A stretch of DNA of 64,000 nucleotides from Hamadaea flava (GTDB taxonomy: Bacteria; Actinomycetota; Actinomycetes; Mycobacteriales; Micromonosporaceae), in assembly GCF_024172085.1 (NCBI RefSeq), contig NZ_JAMZDZ010000001.1, positions 4,464,001 through 4,528,000 of the forward strand, in the 5' to 3' direction. This document shows, in pieces, positions 50,651 through 60,599 of this stretch (position 1 is the stretch's first letter; each line of letters begins with the position of its first letter). The notes beneath the pieces were generated by a model. That model was given only the letters and a program-made list of their open reading frames with translations. It was not told the origin of the DNA and searched no databases. Made by a program: the position numbers and the translations under genes.

Positions 50651-51889
50651 CTACAGCAGCCGCCCGATCGCCTGATAGATCTCGTCGATGCGTACGCCCG
50701 AGTTGGGGCAGCCGCCGAAGTGGTGCAACGCGATCACCTTGTTCGTGACCCGGGAGATCACCGGTGATCCGGACGAGCCGCCCTCGGTGTCGCAGTAGTA
50801 CGACGCGTCGGTGTCGGTGTCATACCCGTCGTACGCCGGATCGACGATCTGACAGTTGCCCTGGCGGTCGGAGTCGCTCGACGCGGCGATCGCGGTCGGC
50901 TCGCCGGCCGGGTTCTGCGGGATGTAGACCTGCTCACCCTTGTTCGGCGCGCGGACGTCGAACTGGAGATAGCCGTACTGCTGGACCGAGGCGAAGTCGT
51001 CCACGGTGAACAGCGTGTAGTCCAGGCGCTTGTCGGTGGACAGGACGTGTGCGGCCCAGACCTTGGTCGGCTTGAACACCTCGTACCCGCCGCAGCGGGC
51101 GCAGGAGTAGTTGAACCACACCTCGGTGTCGGCCGCCTCGGCGTCGGTGGTGAAGCAGTGGTGGTTGGTGATCATCCGGTTGTCGGGGCCGACCCGCCAA
51201 GCGGTGCACAGCTCGGTGCCCTTGATCAGCAGCCGGGCGACCGCCTTCGAGCGCTGGTACATGACCGGATCGGTGGTCTTGTAGCAGACCGCGTCGGTCT
51301 TGTCGTCGCCGCCGCAGACGCTCTCCTCCCGCCCGGTGCGGGCGAGTTCGCGCTTGCGGTCGTCGTCGGCCTTCTTGGCCGCGCGCTCGGTGGCGGTCAT
51401 GCCCCGGGCCACCTTGTCGACCGTCACGCCGAGCTGCGCGAGGCTGCCACGGAGCCCGAGGACGTCATCGGCCAGGTGCAGGCGGACGACCGCGGTGTCA
51501 CCGGTGATCGACATCGCCCACTTGCCGCCCGACCCGTCGACAAGATCGTTGACGGTGTCGGTCACGCCTTCCAGCAGCTTTCCGTCGTATCGCTGGATCT
51601 CCCCGCCGTCCGGCCGGGAGACCGTCAGATAGTCGCCGGGCAGCAACGCCAACCGGGTGAAGTGGACCTTCACATAGTCGGCCCCGGGATAGCGGAAGGT
51701 CGCGTCTTTACGCGTACCCACGTAGCCGAGAGTGGTCCGCGCGGCCTCGACCTTGCCGGTCTCCTCCGCCCCGGTGGACCAGATCTGCTGCTGGGGCTGG
51801 TCGTCCGGGCGCAGCACGTGCGCGGCGGTCGCGGTGCCCGCCGCCAGCACGGCCGCGAGGCCCAGAGCGAGAGCCAGGGTACGTCGCAT
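50651..51889 (-). CDS. Secreted trypsin-like serine protease
   Basis: The 412-residue protein has a signal peptide (LALALGLAAVLAAGTATAA). The first 180 residues contain a beta-rich region (VKVHFTRLALLPGDYLTVSRPDG) resembling a pre-peptidase domain. The protease domain has NRMITNHHCF (His), KRLDYTLFTVDD (Asp) and TEGGSSGSPVIS (Ser) in order, with cysteines suited to disulfides. This is the glutamyl-endopeptidase/V8-like family. It is 9 nt upstream of the PAP2 gene's start on the same strand, so the two may share a transcript. Confidence 0.9.
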   Translation of the reverse strand: MRRTLALALGLAAVLAAGTATAAHVLRPDDQPQQQIWSTGAEETGKVEAARTTLGYVGTRKDATFRYPGADYVKVHFTRLALLPGDYLTVSRPDGGEIQRYDGKLLEGVTDTVNDLVDGSGGKWAMSITGDTAVVRLHLADDVLGLRGSLAQLGVTVDKVARGMTATERAAKKADDDRKRELARTGREESVCGGDDKTDAVCYKTTDPVMYQRSKAVARLLIKGTELCTAWRVGPDNRMITNHHCFTTDAEAADTEVWFNYSCARCGGYEVFKPTKVWAAHVLSTDKRLDYTLFTVDDFASVQQYGYLQFDVRAPNKGEQVYIPQNPAGEPTAIAASSDSDRQGNCQIVDPAYDGYDTDTDASYYCDTEGGSSGSPVISRVTNKVIALHHFGGCPNSGVRIDEIYQAIGRLL

Positions 51890-51980
51890 TCATCGCCTCC
51901 TGAGGGTGGCCGGCTTCACGGGATGTGCAACGAGCCACGATCTACTCGCGACGCGTGCGCTGATCCAGGAGGATGGTCGA

Positions 51981-53222
51981 GTGCGGATCACCTCGGCCCT
52001 AGTCGACCCGGCCCTGCTCGAGCTGCCCTGGCCCACGCCGCTCGAGGACTGGCCGTCGGACCACCTCGTGGCGCTGCCCCAGGGCATCTCCCGGCATGTC
52101 GTGCGTTTCGTGCGCCTCGACGGCACCGTGTACGCGGCCAAGGAGACGCGCGAGCGCATCGCGGAACGGGAGTACGACCTGCTCCGGGCGCTCGAACGGC
52201 TGGGCGCCCCGGCGGTGGAGGCGGTCGCCATCGTGGCCGACCGGGTGGCGGCCGACGGTGAGCACCTGGAGCCGGTGCTGGTGACCCGGCATCTCCAGTT
52301 CTCCCTGCCGTACCGGGCCGTCTTCTCGCACACGCTGCGCCCGGAGACGATGAACCGGCTGCTCGACGCGCTGGCAGCCCTGCTCGTCCGGCTGCACCTG
52401 CTCGGCTTCTTCTGGGGCGACTGCTCGCTGTCGAACACGCTGTTCCGCCGGGACGCCGGGGCGTTCGCGGCGTACCTGGTCGACGCGGAGACCGGCGCGC
52501 TGCACCTGCGGCTGTCCAACGGCCAGCGGGACGAGGACCTGGAGATCGCCCGGACGAACATCTTCGGAGAGTCGCTGGACCTTCAGGCGGCCGGGCTGCT
52601 GCACGAGGCGATCGACCCCGAGCAGGTCTCCGACGAGGTCGTCCGGCGCTACGAGACGCTGTGGCACGAGCTGACCCACGAGGAGAAGGTCGAGAAGGAC
52701 ACCCGGCGCAACATGGAGCGCCGCATCCGCCGGCTCAACGAGATGGGCTTCGACGTCGAGGAGGTCTCGATGTCGGTGGTCGACAGCCAGGTGCACATCC
52801 GGCCGAAGGTGGTCGACGCCGGCCACCACACCCGCCGCCTGCTGCGCCTGACCGGCCTGGACGCCGAGGAGAACCAGGCGCGCCGGCTGCTCAACGACCT
52901 CGACGCGTACCGGGCCGAGTCGGATCTCGCCGACGAGTCGCAGGCGGCCCACCGCTGGCTCACCGAGGTCTTCGAGCCGGTGGTCCGGGCGGTGCCCGCC
53001 GCGCTGCGGCGCAAGCTGGAGCCGCCGGAGTTGTTCGTCCAGATCATCGAGCACCGCTTCCACCTGTCGGAGAAGGCGGGCCGCGACGTCGGCCTGGCCC
53101 CGGCGGTCCAGTCATTCCTCAACGACGTCCTCGTGCACCGCCCCGACGAGCAGGCGATCCTCGGCTACGACGCCGGCGAGGACGACGAGCCCGTCGAGGA
53201 GACCGTTTCGCCGGAGTTGTAG
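51981..53222 (+). CDS. DUF4032 protein, kinase-like fold
   Basis: I chose GTG 51981, preceded by AGGAGG at 51968-51973; the ORF to 51732 overlaps the divergent protease start. The 413-residue protein has an N-terminal WaaP/LPS kinase-like domain (VYAAKETRERIAEREYDLLRALE; LLGFFWGDCSLSNTLFRRD with the HxD-loop position held by GDCSLSN) and a C-terminal DUF4032 domain with MERRIRRLNEMGFDVEEVSM and LLNDLDAYRAESDLADES. Kinase activity is not proven; key residues Lys and Asp-Asn appear present. Confidence 0.85.
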   Translation: MRITSALVDPALLELPWPTPLEDWPSDHLVALPQGISRHVVRFVRLDGTVYAAKETRERIAEREYDLLRALERLGAPAVEAVAIVADRVAADGEHLEPVLVTRHLQFSLPYRAVFSHTLRPETMNRLLDALAALLVRLHLLGFFWGDCSLSNTLFRRDAGAFAAYLVDAETGALHLRLSNGQRDEDLEIARTNIFGESLDLQAAGLLHEAIDPEQVSDEVVRRYETLWHELTHEEKVEKDTRRNMERRIRRLNEMGFDVEEVSMSVVDSQVHIRPKVVDAGHHTRRLLRLTGLDAEENQARRLLNDLDAYRAESDLADESQAAHRWLTEVFEPVVRAVPAALRRKLEPPELFVQIIEHRFHLSEKAGRDVGLAPAVQSFLNDVLVHRPDEQAILGYDAGEDDEPVEETVSPEL

Positions 53223-53280
53223 GCCGGACTCGTCGGAGTCGCCAGCCCGGTCCGGCCGACCCCGGCCGGGCGACACGATG

Positions 53281-53296
53281 GGTGACAGATGTCACA
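53281..53296. promoter_or_regulatory. CRP-like palindrome upstream of the phospholipase gene
   Basis: GGTGACAGATGTCACA contains GTGA-N6-TCAC, the CRP/FNR-superfamily half-site arrangement. It lies about 150 nt before the phospholipase A2 start; a -10-like TAGCCT follows near 53326. The rest of the 211-nt gap (53223-53433) shows no gene. Confidence 0.45.
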
Positions 53297-53433
53297 GCCT
53301 CCCCGGATTCCATAGTCCCGATCGGTAGCCTGGCCTGCGCGTTCATCCCCGGGGCGGGCCCCCTCCCGCGCTGACAGGACGCAGTGGACCGACCCCCGGG
53401 GGTTCCCCCCACCGACGATGGCGAGGAACCCTC

Positions 53434-54099
53434 GTGACGCGACGACGCAAGCTCTGGCTCGCCGCCGCCCTAGGTGCCGTGCTCAGCACCATCCTCATCG
53501 TCGCCCCCGCCCCCGCGTCGACCGGCAAGAGCGATCCGGCCGCGGGCGCCGCCGTCACCGCGTTGATGCGTACCGGGCGGGCCGCGGTGCCCGACGGATT
53601 CGCCGCGGTCATGGGCTACACCCCGATCACCGCCACGCTGGCCGACGGGGAAGTACGCACGACCAACCCGAACGGCTCCTGCTCGGTTCCCGGCCAGGGC
53701 CGCCCGTTCGCGTTCGACATCGCCTGCAAGGCCCATGACTTCGGCTACGACCTGCTCCGGTACGCCGAACGCCGGGGTGAGCCGCTCGGCGTGGACGCGC
53801 GTACGGCGATCGACGCCCGGCTGGTCGCCGACCTGCGTACGCAGTGCGAGCAGACCACCGCCGGCTCCGAGTACGCTGCCTGCCAGGCCACCGTCGACGT
53901 GTTCGCCGCCGGAGTCGGGTTCAACTCCTGGCGGCAGATGTCCGGGCCGCCCGTCGACACCGCCGGCCTCGTGCGTACGGCCGGATTGGTGCTGCTGGGG
54001 CTGCTGCTGATCACCTTCCCCGCGCGTCGCCGCGTCCGTCGCCTCTGGCGGCGTACCCGCAGGCTCTTGATCTATCAGCGAGCCACCGCGACGGCGTGA
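53434..54099 (+). CDS. Secreted prokaryotic phospholipase A2 with C-terminal membrane span
   Basis: The 221-residue protein has a signal peptide (AAALGAVLSTILIVAPAPA) and the bacterial PLA2 core: FDIACKAHDFGYDLLRY near residue 94-110 with the His101-Asp102 pair, and DARLVADLRTQCEQT downstream, with four conserved cysteines that would form two disulfides. Bacterial PLA2 hydrolyses the sn-2 acyl chain of phospholipids with calcium. Residues 172-195 (VRTAGLVLLGLLLITFPARR) form a membrane span and a basic cytoplasmic tail, unusual for the secreted streptomycete enzymes. Its end overlaps the convergent gene by 25 nt. Confidence 0.85.
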   Translation: MTRRRKLWLAAALGAVLSTILIVAPAPASTGKSDPAAGAAVTALMRTGRAAVPDGFAAVMGYTPITATLADGEVRTTNPNGSCSVPGQGRPFAFDIACKAHDFGYDLLRYAERRGEPLGVDARTAIDARLVADLRTQCEQTTAGSEYAACQATVDVFAAGVGFNSWRQMSGPPVDTAGLVRTAGLVLLGLLLITFPARRRVRRLWRRTRRLLIYQRATATA

Positions 54100-55889
54100 C
54101 CGATCGGGTCGTCCGGCGCCGCCGCGAGCCGTAGCAGCCGACTCAGCCCGGCTCGGGTCGCGATCACGGTGAGCCGGTCGAGCGGTTCCAGCCGGCGTTC
54201 CGTGGCCGGTGACCAGATCGGCCGGGGTTCGCCCAGCGCGCTGAGGGCGATCACGCGGGCCTCGCCGGCTGAGCCGATCTCGCCGATGGCCCGGCCGTCG
54301 AGCCGGGACCCGGGGGCGATCGGCAGCTCGGCGACGAGCAGGACCCGGCGGCCGATCGGGATGGTGGCGAGCACCTCCCGTTCGAGCAGCGAGGCCGCGA
54401 ACGCCGGGGCCGCCAGCGCGGACACGCTGCGGGAGGTGCCGATGCTGAAGGTCCGTTGCAGGCGCTCGGCGAAGTCGGTGTCGAACAGGCGCACCACGAC
54501 CTTGAGGCCGGGCCGCAGGGTGCGGCCGCCGAGCGCCGCCTCCAGATTGACCACGTCGTCGGTGGAGACGATGACCAGCGCGGAGCAGGTCGTGATCGAG
54601 GCGGTCCGGAGCGTCTCCTCCCGGCTGGCGTCCCCGATGATCAGTGGAATCTCCAGCTCGCGGGCCAGCGCCACGCCCCGCGCGTCGGGGTTCTTGTCGA
54701 TGGCGACGACCGGTACGCCCAAGTCGTGCAGTGATCGGATGACCCGCGTGCCTACGTTGCCCAGCCCGACCACGACGACGTGGTTCTCCCGGCGGGTCAG
54801 CAGCCGCCCGGAGGACACCGCCAGCCGGGTGTTGACCAGGCCCTCGACCACCGTCGCGGTGAGCAGCGGGACGAGGGCCATCCCGGCGACCGTGACGACG
54901 AGCTGACTGATCTGGACCGCGATGTCCTCGCTGGCGTCGGCGCCGGAGAACGCCGTGAGCAGCGTTTGATAGATCCCGACCCAGACGCCCTCGCCGCTGC
55001 TGATCACCAGGCTCACCCCACCGGCCAGCAGTACGCCGAAGGTCACCGCCAACGCGATCCGCAGCGACCGGCTGACCGACTGCCGCAGGTTCCGCACGAG
55101 CGGGCCGAGACTCCACGGCCGGGCCTTGCGCAGCGGCGTACCCCGGGCGTGGCCGTTGGTCTGCCGTTCCCCGTGGGCCACCGCAAGCACCACGTCGGTA
55201 GGGCCCGGGCGGTCGACGACGGGCAGTACGTCGGGTGCCCCGTCCGGGCCGGTCTGCGACAGATCGCAGATCACGTCGCTCGGGGCGACGTCCGCCCGGG
55301 ACGCGGCGTAGAGCGTACGGCCGGAGAGCCGGAAGTAGGTCGGCGCACCGTCGCCGAGCGCCGCCTGGACGAACGCCGGGGCGGCGATGGCGGAGTCGGA
55401 GATGATCGCGCAATCCCGGAACAGCTGCCGTACGCGCAGCCCGAGGCTCAGGTTGAACATCCGGATCACGATCCGCAGGCGGCTGTTGATCTCCTCGGCT
55501 CGCATCGCGGCGTGGATGTTGCCGACGTCGTCCTGCTCGGTCAGCGCCAAGCCGGCCGCGGTACGGATCCCGGCGCTGACGAAGGCCCGGTCGTCCAACC
55601 GCTCCGCGGTCACCACGCGTACGCCCGCGAGGTCGGAGAAGTCGCGGCCGGAGCGCTTCTGCGCCGGCGTCATCATCACCGTGACCTGCGCGCCGTAGCG
55701 CTGACTCAGCTCCTCCACGAGCCGATAGGTCAATGCGTTCGCGCCGCACACGACGAAGGTGTCGCCGTCACCGGCACGCCCGGACGGCCGCAACGCGGCC
55801 AGCATCTTCGGTACGCCCCGGCTGAACGGGGGCAGGGAGGCTGAGGGGGCCACGCCCGCATCGTAGGGGTTCGCAGCATCCCCCTTCAT
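54075..55889 (-). CDS. Two-RCK NAD-binding protein with pore-like membrane segment
   Basis: The 604-residue protein has an N-terminal TrkA-N/RCK domain (FVVCGANALTYRLVEELSQRYG), then a membrane region (LRIALAVTFGVLLAGGVSLVIS; VWVGIYQTLLTAFSGADAS; LVVTVAGMALVPLLTATVVEGL) with the two-helix pore-loop look of an Ion_trans_2 channel, then a second complete RCK (NHVVVVGLGNVGTRVIRSLHDLG) and a RCK-C domain near the end. RCK domains gate ion flow by nucleotide. The filter lacks a clear TVGYG, so ion selectivity is open. Overlaps the phospholipase gene end. Confidence 0.85.
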   Translation of the reverse strand: MKGDAANPYDAGVAPSASLPPFSRGVPKMLAALRPSGRAGDGDTFVVCGANALTYRLVEELSQRYGAQVTVMMTPAQKRSGRDFSDLAGVRVVTAERLDDRAFVSAGIRTAAGLALTEQDDVGNIHAAMRAEEINSRLRIVIRMFNLSLGLRVRQLFRDCAIISDSAIAAPAFVQAALGDGAPTYFRLSGRTLYAASRADVAPSDVICDLSQTGPDGAPDVLPVVDRPGPTDVVLAVAHGERQTNGHARGTPLRKARPWSLGPLVRNLRQSVSRSLRIALAVTFGVLLAGGVSLVISSGEGVWVGIYQTLLTAFSGADASEDIAVQISQLVVTVAGMALVPLLTATVVEGLVNTRLAVSSGRLLTRRENHVVVVGLGNVGTRVIRSLHDLGVPVVAIDKNPDARGVALARELEIPLIIGDASREETLRTASITTCSALVIVSTDDVVNLEAALGGRTLRPGLKVVVRLFDTDFAERLQRTFSIGTSRSVSALAAPAFAASLLEREVLATIPIGRRVLLVAELPIAPGSRLDGRAIGEIGSAGEARVIALSALGEPRPIWSPATERRLEPLDRLTVIATRAGLSRLLRLAAAPDDPIGHAVAVAR

Positions 55890-55999
55890 CGGGTGTTACG
55901 TGCCTGTGCAGAACGATTTGCCCGAGTTGGTCGTTGAATTCGTCGGACGACTGCACACGGACGTGCTTCGGTGCACCGGTCAGCAACGAATGGATGGAC

Positions 56000-57844
56000 A
56001 TGAACAAGTGGCTCTTCCGCGCCGTCGGCACCGTCGGCGTCGCGAGCGGTATCTGGTTGCTCGGCGGCGCCGCTGCGCACGCCCATGAGGCCACGGCAGC
56101 GCCCGTGACCGACCCCCAGGCCCTGCGCGGACTCCTGAACAACATCTTCTCGCCGACCAACGGCCTGTCAGATCTCGGAGTCTCCGTGGATCTGCCCGGC
56201 AACGGCGTCGACGCCGGCCTGGACGCGAGGGCTCCGCTGCAGCTGCGGACGAACGACGGCCGCGCGGGTGTCACCGCGCACCTTCCGCAGCGGCAGGACG
56301 TCTTCCTCGGCGGCCGCCTGCCCAGCCTGGCCGACTCGGTTCCGGCCGTGGCGATGCTCCCCGAGCGCACGGAGGGGCTGCCAGGGCTGTCGAACCTGAC
56401 CGACGGCCTCACCGGTAGCGGGGGTGCCGGGGGCATCCTCGGCGGGCTCACCGGTTCCAGCGGCCCGCTGAACGTCGTCGACGGGCTCACCCGTGGCGGC
56501 CTCACCAGCGGCCTGACCGGTGGCGACGCCGCCGGCGGCGGCAACCTGCTCGGCGGGCTCACCGGCGGCGGTGACTCCGGCGGCATCCTCGGCGGGCTCA
56601 CCGGCGGCAACCTGCTCGGCGGCCTCACCGGCGGGCTGACCGGCGGCGACGCAGTGGCTCAGCCGGCTCAGCCGGCCCGGCAGGCTCCGGCCGTCGACCC
56701 GAACCAGTTCGACGCCGGGCAGTTCGACCCGTCGCAATTCGACCCGAACCAGTTCGACCCGGCGCAGTTCGACCCGGCCGCGCTGGGCGACGACGACCCC
56801 GCCGTGCAGACCTCGACCGGCACCCAGGCCGACCTCGACCCGGCGATCGCCGACCAGCTCACCCAGGCCGGCCAGAACCTCGTCCCGATGATGATCGCGC
56901 AGGCCGCGAGCAACCTCGGACCGGACGGCGCGCAGGCGCCGAGCCCGTTCGACCTGGACTGGGACCTCGGCGACGACTCGGCGGTCGGCGACGACGCCCT
57001 GCTCGGCGACGACCTGAGCGGGCTCGACCCGTCGATGTTCTTCGCCGACAACCCGAACGTCGACGTCAAGATGGTCGCGCCGGAGAGCATCCCGGTCGTG
57101 GACGGTCTGCCGCTGGTCGGCCCGATCCTCAGCGACTCGGGGCTTGGCAAGATCATCGTCGTCGGCAACCTGGCCCAGAAGCTGCCCGTCGTCGGCACCG
57201 TGCTCAACGGGCAGGGCCTGCCCAGCATCGACAACGTCCCGGTGGTCAACCAGCTCATGAGCCGGGGGCTGCTCAGCGACGGCCGCTCCGCCGGCCTGCC
57301 GGTCGTCGGCAGCCTCCCGATGGTGGGCGACCTGCTCGGCGGTGGCACGGGCGGCGTACTCGGCGGGCTCACCGGTGGCGACTCCGGCGGCATCCTGGGT
57401 GGGCTCACGGGCGGCCTGGGCGGCGTCACCGGCGGTGACGCGCTGGGCTCTCTGGGGGGCAACCCGCTCGGCGGCGTCACCGGCGGTCTCCTCGGTGGTA
57501 CGCAGGCAGAGCCGCTGAGCGCCCTCCCGGCGCCCGGCATGACCACGGCCCGGCCGGCGTCGGCCCCGACGGCGGTCACCCGCGTCGCGGCTCCGCAGGC
57601 CCACGCGGCGCGCCACGCCGAGACCGACCGCCCGGTCGCCGGTGAGGACGCGGAGTTCCCGTCGCGCGGCGAGTCGGGCCTGCCCGTCGTCAGCTCGCTG
57701 CCGGGCCTCTCGCTCGGGCGTACGCTGTCGCAGCTGCCGGTCGTGAGCGACCTGCCCATCGTCGGCTCGCTGCCGGTCGCCTCGGGCATTCTGCGCAGCC
57801 TGCCGCTGGTCGGCACGGTGGCGAGCCTGCTGCCGCTCGACTGA
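56000..57844 (+). CDS. Secreted low-complexity protein with GGLTGG, QFDP and LPVVGSLP repeats
   Basis: From ATG 56000 the protein has 614 residues; ATG 55994 would add two. A signal peptide (LFRAVGTVGVASGIWLLGGA) is followed by three repeat zones. GGLTGG-type units occur near residues 135-220 and again near 450-500. A QFDP block (QFDAGQFDPSQFDPNQFDP and on) is near 235-260. PVVG/SLP-type units are spread over the last 250 residues (VVDGLPLVGPIL, LPVVGSLPMVGDLL, LPVVSDLPIVGSLP). No domain is recognised. Such composition fits an exported structural or surface-layer polymer, but that is inference. Confidence 0.7.
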   Translation: MNKWLFRAVGTVGVASGIWLLGGAAAHAHEATAAPVTDPQALRGLLNNIFSPTNGLSDLGVSVDLPGNGVDAGLDARAPLQLRTNDGRAGVTAHLPQRQDVFLGGRLPSLADSVPAVAMLPERTEGLPGLSNLTDGLTGSGGAGGILGGLTGSSGPLNVVDGLTRGGLTSGLTGGDAAGGGNLLGGLTGGGDSGGILGGLTGGNLLGGLTGGLTGGDAVAQPAQPARQAPAVDPNQFDAGQFDPSQFDPNQFDPAQFDPAALGDDDPAVQTSTGTQADLDPAIADQLTQAGQNLVPMMIAQAASNLGPDGAQAPSPFDLDWDLGDDSAVGDDALLGDDLSGLDPSMFFADNPNVDVKMVAPESIPVVDGLPLVGPILSDSGLGKIIVVGNLAQKLPVVGTVLNGQGLPSIDNVPVVNQLMSRGLLSDGRSAGLPVVGSLPMVGDLLGGGTGGVLGGLTGGDSGGILGGLTGGLGGVTGGDALGSLGGNPLGGVTGGLLGGTQAEPLSALPAPGMTTARPASAPTAVTRVAAPQAHAARHAETDRPVAGEDAEFPSRGESGLPVVSSLPGLSLGRTLSQLPVVSDLPIVGSLPVASGILRSLPLVGTVASLLPLD

Positions 57845-57857
57845 TCACTGCCAGAAA

Positions 57858-57891
57858 AGAACGGCCCCGACGCGAGCGCCGGGGCCGTTCT
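57858..57891. terminator. Bidirectional terminator hairpin
   Basis: AGAACGGCCCCG (57858-57869) and CGGGGCCGTTCT (57880-57891) pair perfectly over 12 bp with a 10-nt loop. It lies 13 nt past the repeat-protein stop and 12 nt before the ugpC stop on the opposite strand. The plus-strand side is followed by TGTGTGCTCT. Confidence 0.85.
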
Positions 57892-57903
57892 GTGTGCTCT
57901 GCG

Positions 57904-58995
<1,092 letters not shown>

Positions 58996-59184
58996 AAGGG
59001 GTGCTTCCTTCCACCGGCAGGAACGTGCCGGACGATCCGAGTAAAAGGTCCGGGCACACGAACACCCGGTCTGGCAGCCAAGGTAACCGCATTCGAGCCG
59101 CCTGCCAAGTCCTCGATCATCTGCTGGACACCAGGTGGCCGAGGGATCGACAGCCCCCAGGGCGGACCGTGCCCGATTCGCGGT

Positions 59185-59245
59185 GGACCGGGCGGTTACG
59201 CTCACGCCGGACCGGGCGGTTACTCAGGGTGGACCGGCCGGGTAC
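59185..59245 (+). repeat. Three direct repeats upstream of tRNA-Thr
   Basis: GGACCGGGCGGTTAC occurs at 59185-59199 and 59209-59223, and a degenerate copy GGACCGGCCGGGTAC at 59231-59245, spaced 24 and 22 nt. They fill the region before the tRNA promoter. Meaning unknown; they may be a chance feature of GC-rich DNA or a binding array. Confidence 0.5.
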
Positions 59246-59248
59246 GAT
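59243..59248 (+). promoter_or_regulatory. -10 element of the tRNA-Thr promoter
   Basis: TACGAT (59243-59248) ends 10 nt before the first base of the mature tRNA, a normal distance for a tRNA promoter with a short leader. The -35 would fall near TTAC of the second direct repeat. Confidence 0.5.
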
Positions 59249-59258
59249 GTCCGGCATC

Positions 59259-59331
59259 GCCGCCTTGGCGCAATTGGTAGCGCACCCGACTTGTAATCGG
59301 AAGGTTGGGGGTTCAAGTCCCCCAGGCGGCT
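59259..59331 (+). tRNA. tRNA-Thr (anticodon TGT)
   Basis: The 73-nt cloverleaf is complete: acceptor GCCGCCT/AGGCGGC with discriminator T, D arm GCGC...GCGC with AATTGGTA loop, anticodon stem CCCGA/TCGGA with loop CTTGTAA giving TGT, a five-base variable loop and a T arm GGGGG TTCAAGT CCCCC. TGT reads ACA and, with wobble, ACG or ACT, all threonine. CCA is not encoded. Confidence 0.97.
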
Positions 59332-59405
59332 CTCCCATCTTCCCTCTCCGCACGAGATCCGACAAATCCCTCTTGCCGGAAATTTCGGCGTGCCACGCTG
59401 AGGTC

Positions 59406-60419
59406 ATGGCGACCATGCGCGCGCTCTGGAAGGGGTCGATCTCGCTCGGCCTGGTCGGCGTACCCGTGAAGCTCTACACCGCGACCGAGGAGAAGAATCT
59501 CCGCTTTCACCAGGTCCACGCGGCCGACGGCGGCCGGATCCAGATGAAGCGGGTCTGCTCGGCCGACGGCGAGGAGGTCCCGTACGCCGAGATCGGCAAG
59601 GGCATCGAGGTCGACGGCGAGATGGTCGTCCTGACCGACCACGATCTCGACGAGGTACCGGTGGCGACGGCCAAAACGGTCAACGTCCTCGAATTCGTGC
59701 CGTCCGAGCAGGTCGACCCCATCCTGTTCGACAAGGCGTACTACCTGGCCCCGGACGGTGCGGCCGCGCTCAAGCCATACCTGCTGATCAAGGAGGCGCT
59801 CGGCCGGGCCGATCGGGTCGGGATCGCCAAGATCGCCCTGCGTCAGAAGGAACATCTGGCGGCCATCCGCGTACGCGACGACGTGCTCGTGCTGAGCATG
59901 ATGCTCTGGCCCGACGAGGTACGCGAGCCCGACTTCGACTTCGCCGGCAAGGACGCCAAGATCCGGCCGCAGGAGCGGCAGATGGCCCTGGCGCTGGTCG
60001 AGTCCATGGCGGGTGACTTCGATCCCGCCGAGCACACCGACGAGTACCGCGAGGCGGTTCAGGAGCTGGTAGAGGCCAAGCTGAACGGCGAGACCATCGC
60101 GGTGCCGGCCGAGAAGCCGACGAAGTCCACCGACCTGCTCTCCGTCCTGACCGCCTCCGTCGAAGCGGCCCGCGACCGTGGCGGCCGACCGGCGAAGAAG
60201 GCGGCACCGGCGGCCAAAACCGCCCCTGCCGCCAAGTCCACCGCCAAGAAGGCACCGGCCGCCAAGTCCACCACCAAGAAGTCGGCGACCACCGCCAAAG
60301 CGGCCTCATCGAAGAGCGCCTCTCCGAAGGCCAGCGCCTCGAAGTCCACGGGTTCCAAGGCGAAGTCGGCGACGAAGGCCGCCCCCGCGAAGAAGACGAC
60401 ACGGAAGAAAGCCGCCTGA
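59406..60419 (+). CDS. ku: DNA end-binding protein Ku
   Basis: From ATG 59406 (MATMRALWKGSISLGLVGVPVKLY) the protein has 337 residues. The Ku core (to about residue 255) includes HQVHAADGGRIQMKRVCSADGEEVPYAEI, EFVPSEQVDPILFDKAYYLAP and MMLWPDEVREPDFDF. The last 75 residues are a Lys/Ala/Ser-rich tail (KKAAPAAKTAPAAK and repeats) typical of Ku in actinobacteria, which helps DNA sliding. Bacterial Ku works with ligase LigD in non-homologous end joining; ligD is not in this window. No coupling to neighbours. Confidence 0.97.
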   Translation: MATMRALWKGSISLGLVGVPVKLYTATEEKNLRFHQVHAADGGRIQMKRVCSADGEEVPYAEIGKGIEVDGEMVVLTDHDLDEVPVATAKTVNVLEFVPSEQVDPILFDKAYYLAPDGAAALKPYLLIKEALGRADRVGIAKIALRQKEHLAAIRVRDDVLVLSMMLWPDEVREPDFDFAGKDAKIRPQERQMALALVESMAGDFDPAEHTDEYREAVQELVEAKLNGETIAVPAEKPTKSTDLLSVLTASVEAARDRGGRPAKKAAPAAKTAPAAKSTAKKAPAAKSTTKKSATTAKAASSKSASPKASASKSTGSKAKSATKAAPAKKTTRKKAA

Positions 60420-60532
60420 CCGCAGCTCCCTGCGGCCGCCGACGGTTCCCCTCCGTCGACGCCTTCGCCACCGCGCCGACAGCTCCACGCTGCCGACGAC
60501 CCCGCGTCGGACAGCGCCCCGTTGATCATGCC

Positions 60533-60599
60533 GCCGCGGAGTTGATCAGGGAGCTACGGACACGACACGCCGGTTGATCACGACCGTTAGTTCATGATC
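60533..60599. repeat. 67-bp intergenic repeat, copy 2
   Basis: This is the sister of the copy at 15342-15408, with GCCGCGGAGTTGATCAGGG, CGGACACGACAC, CACGACCG and TAGTTCATGATC in order. It lies between the ku stop and the dehydrogenase stop. GTTGATCATGCC precedes it immediately and may belong to a longer element. Confidence 0.75.
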
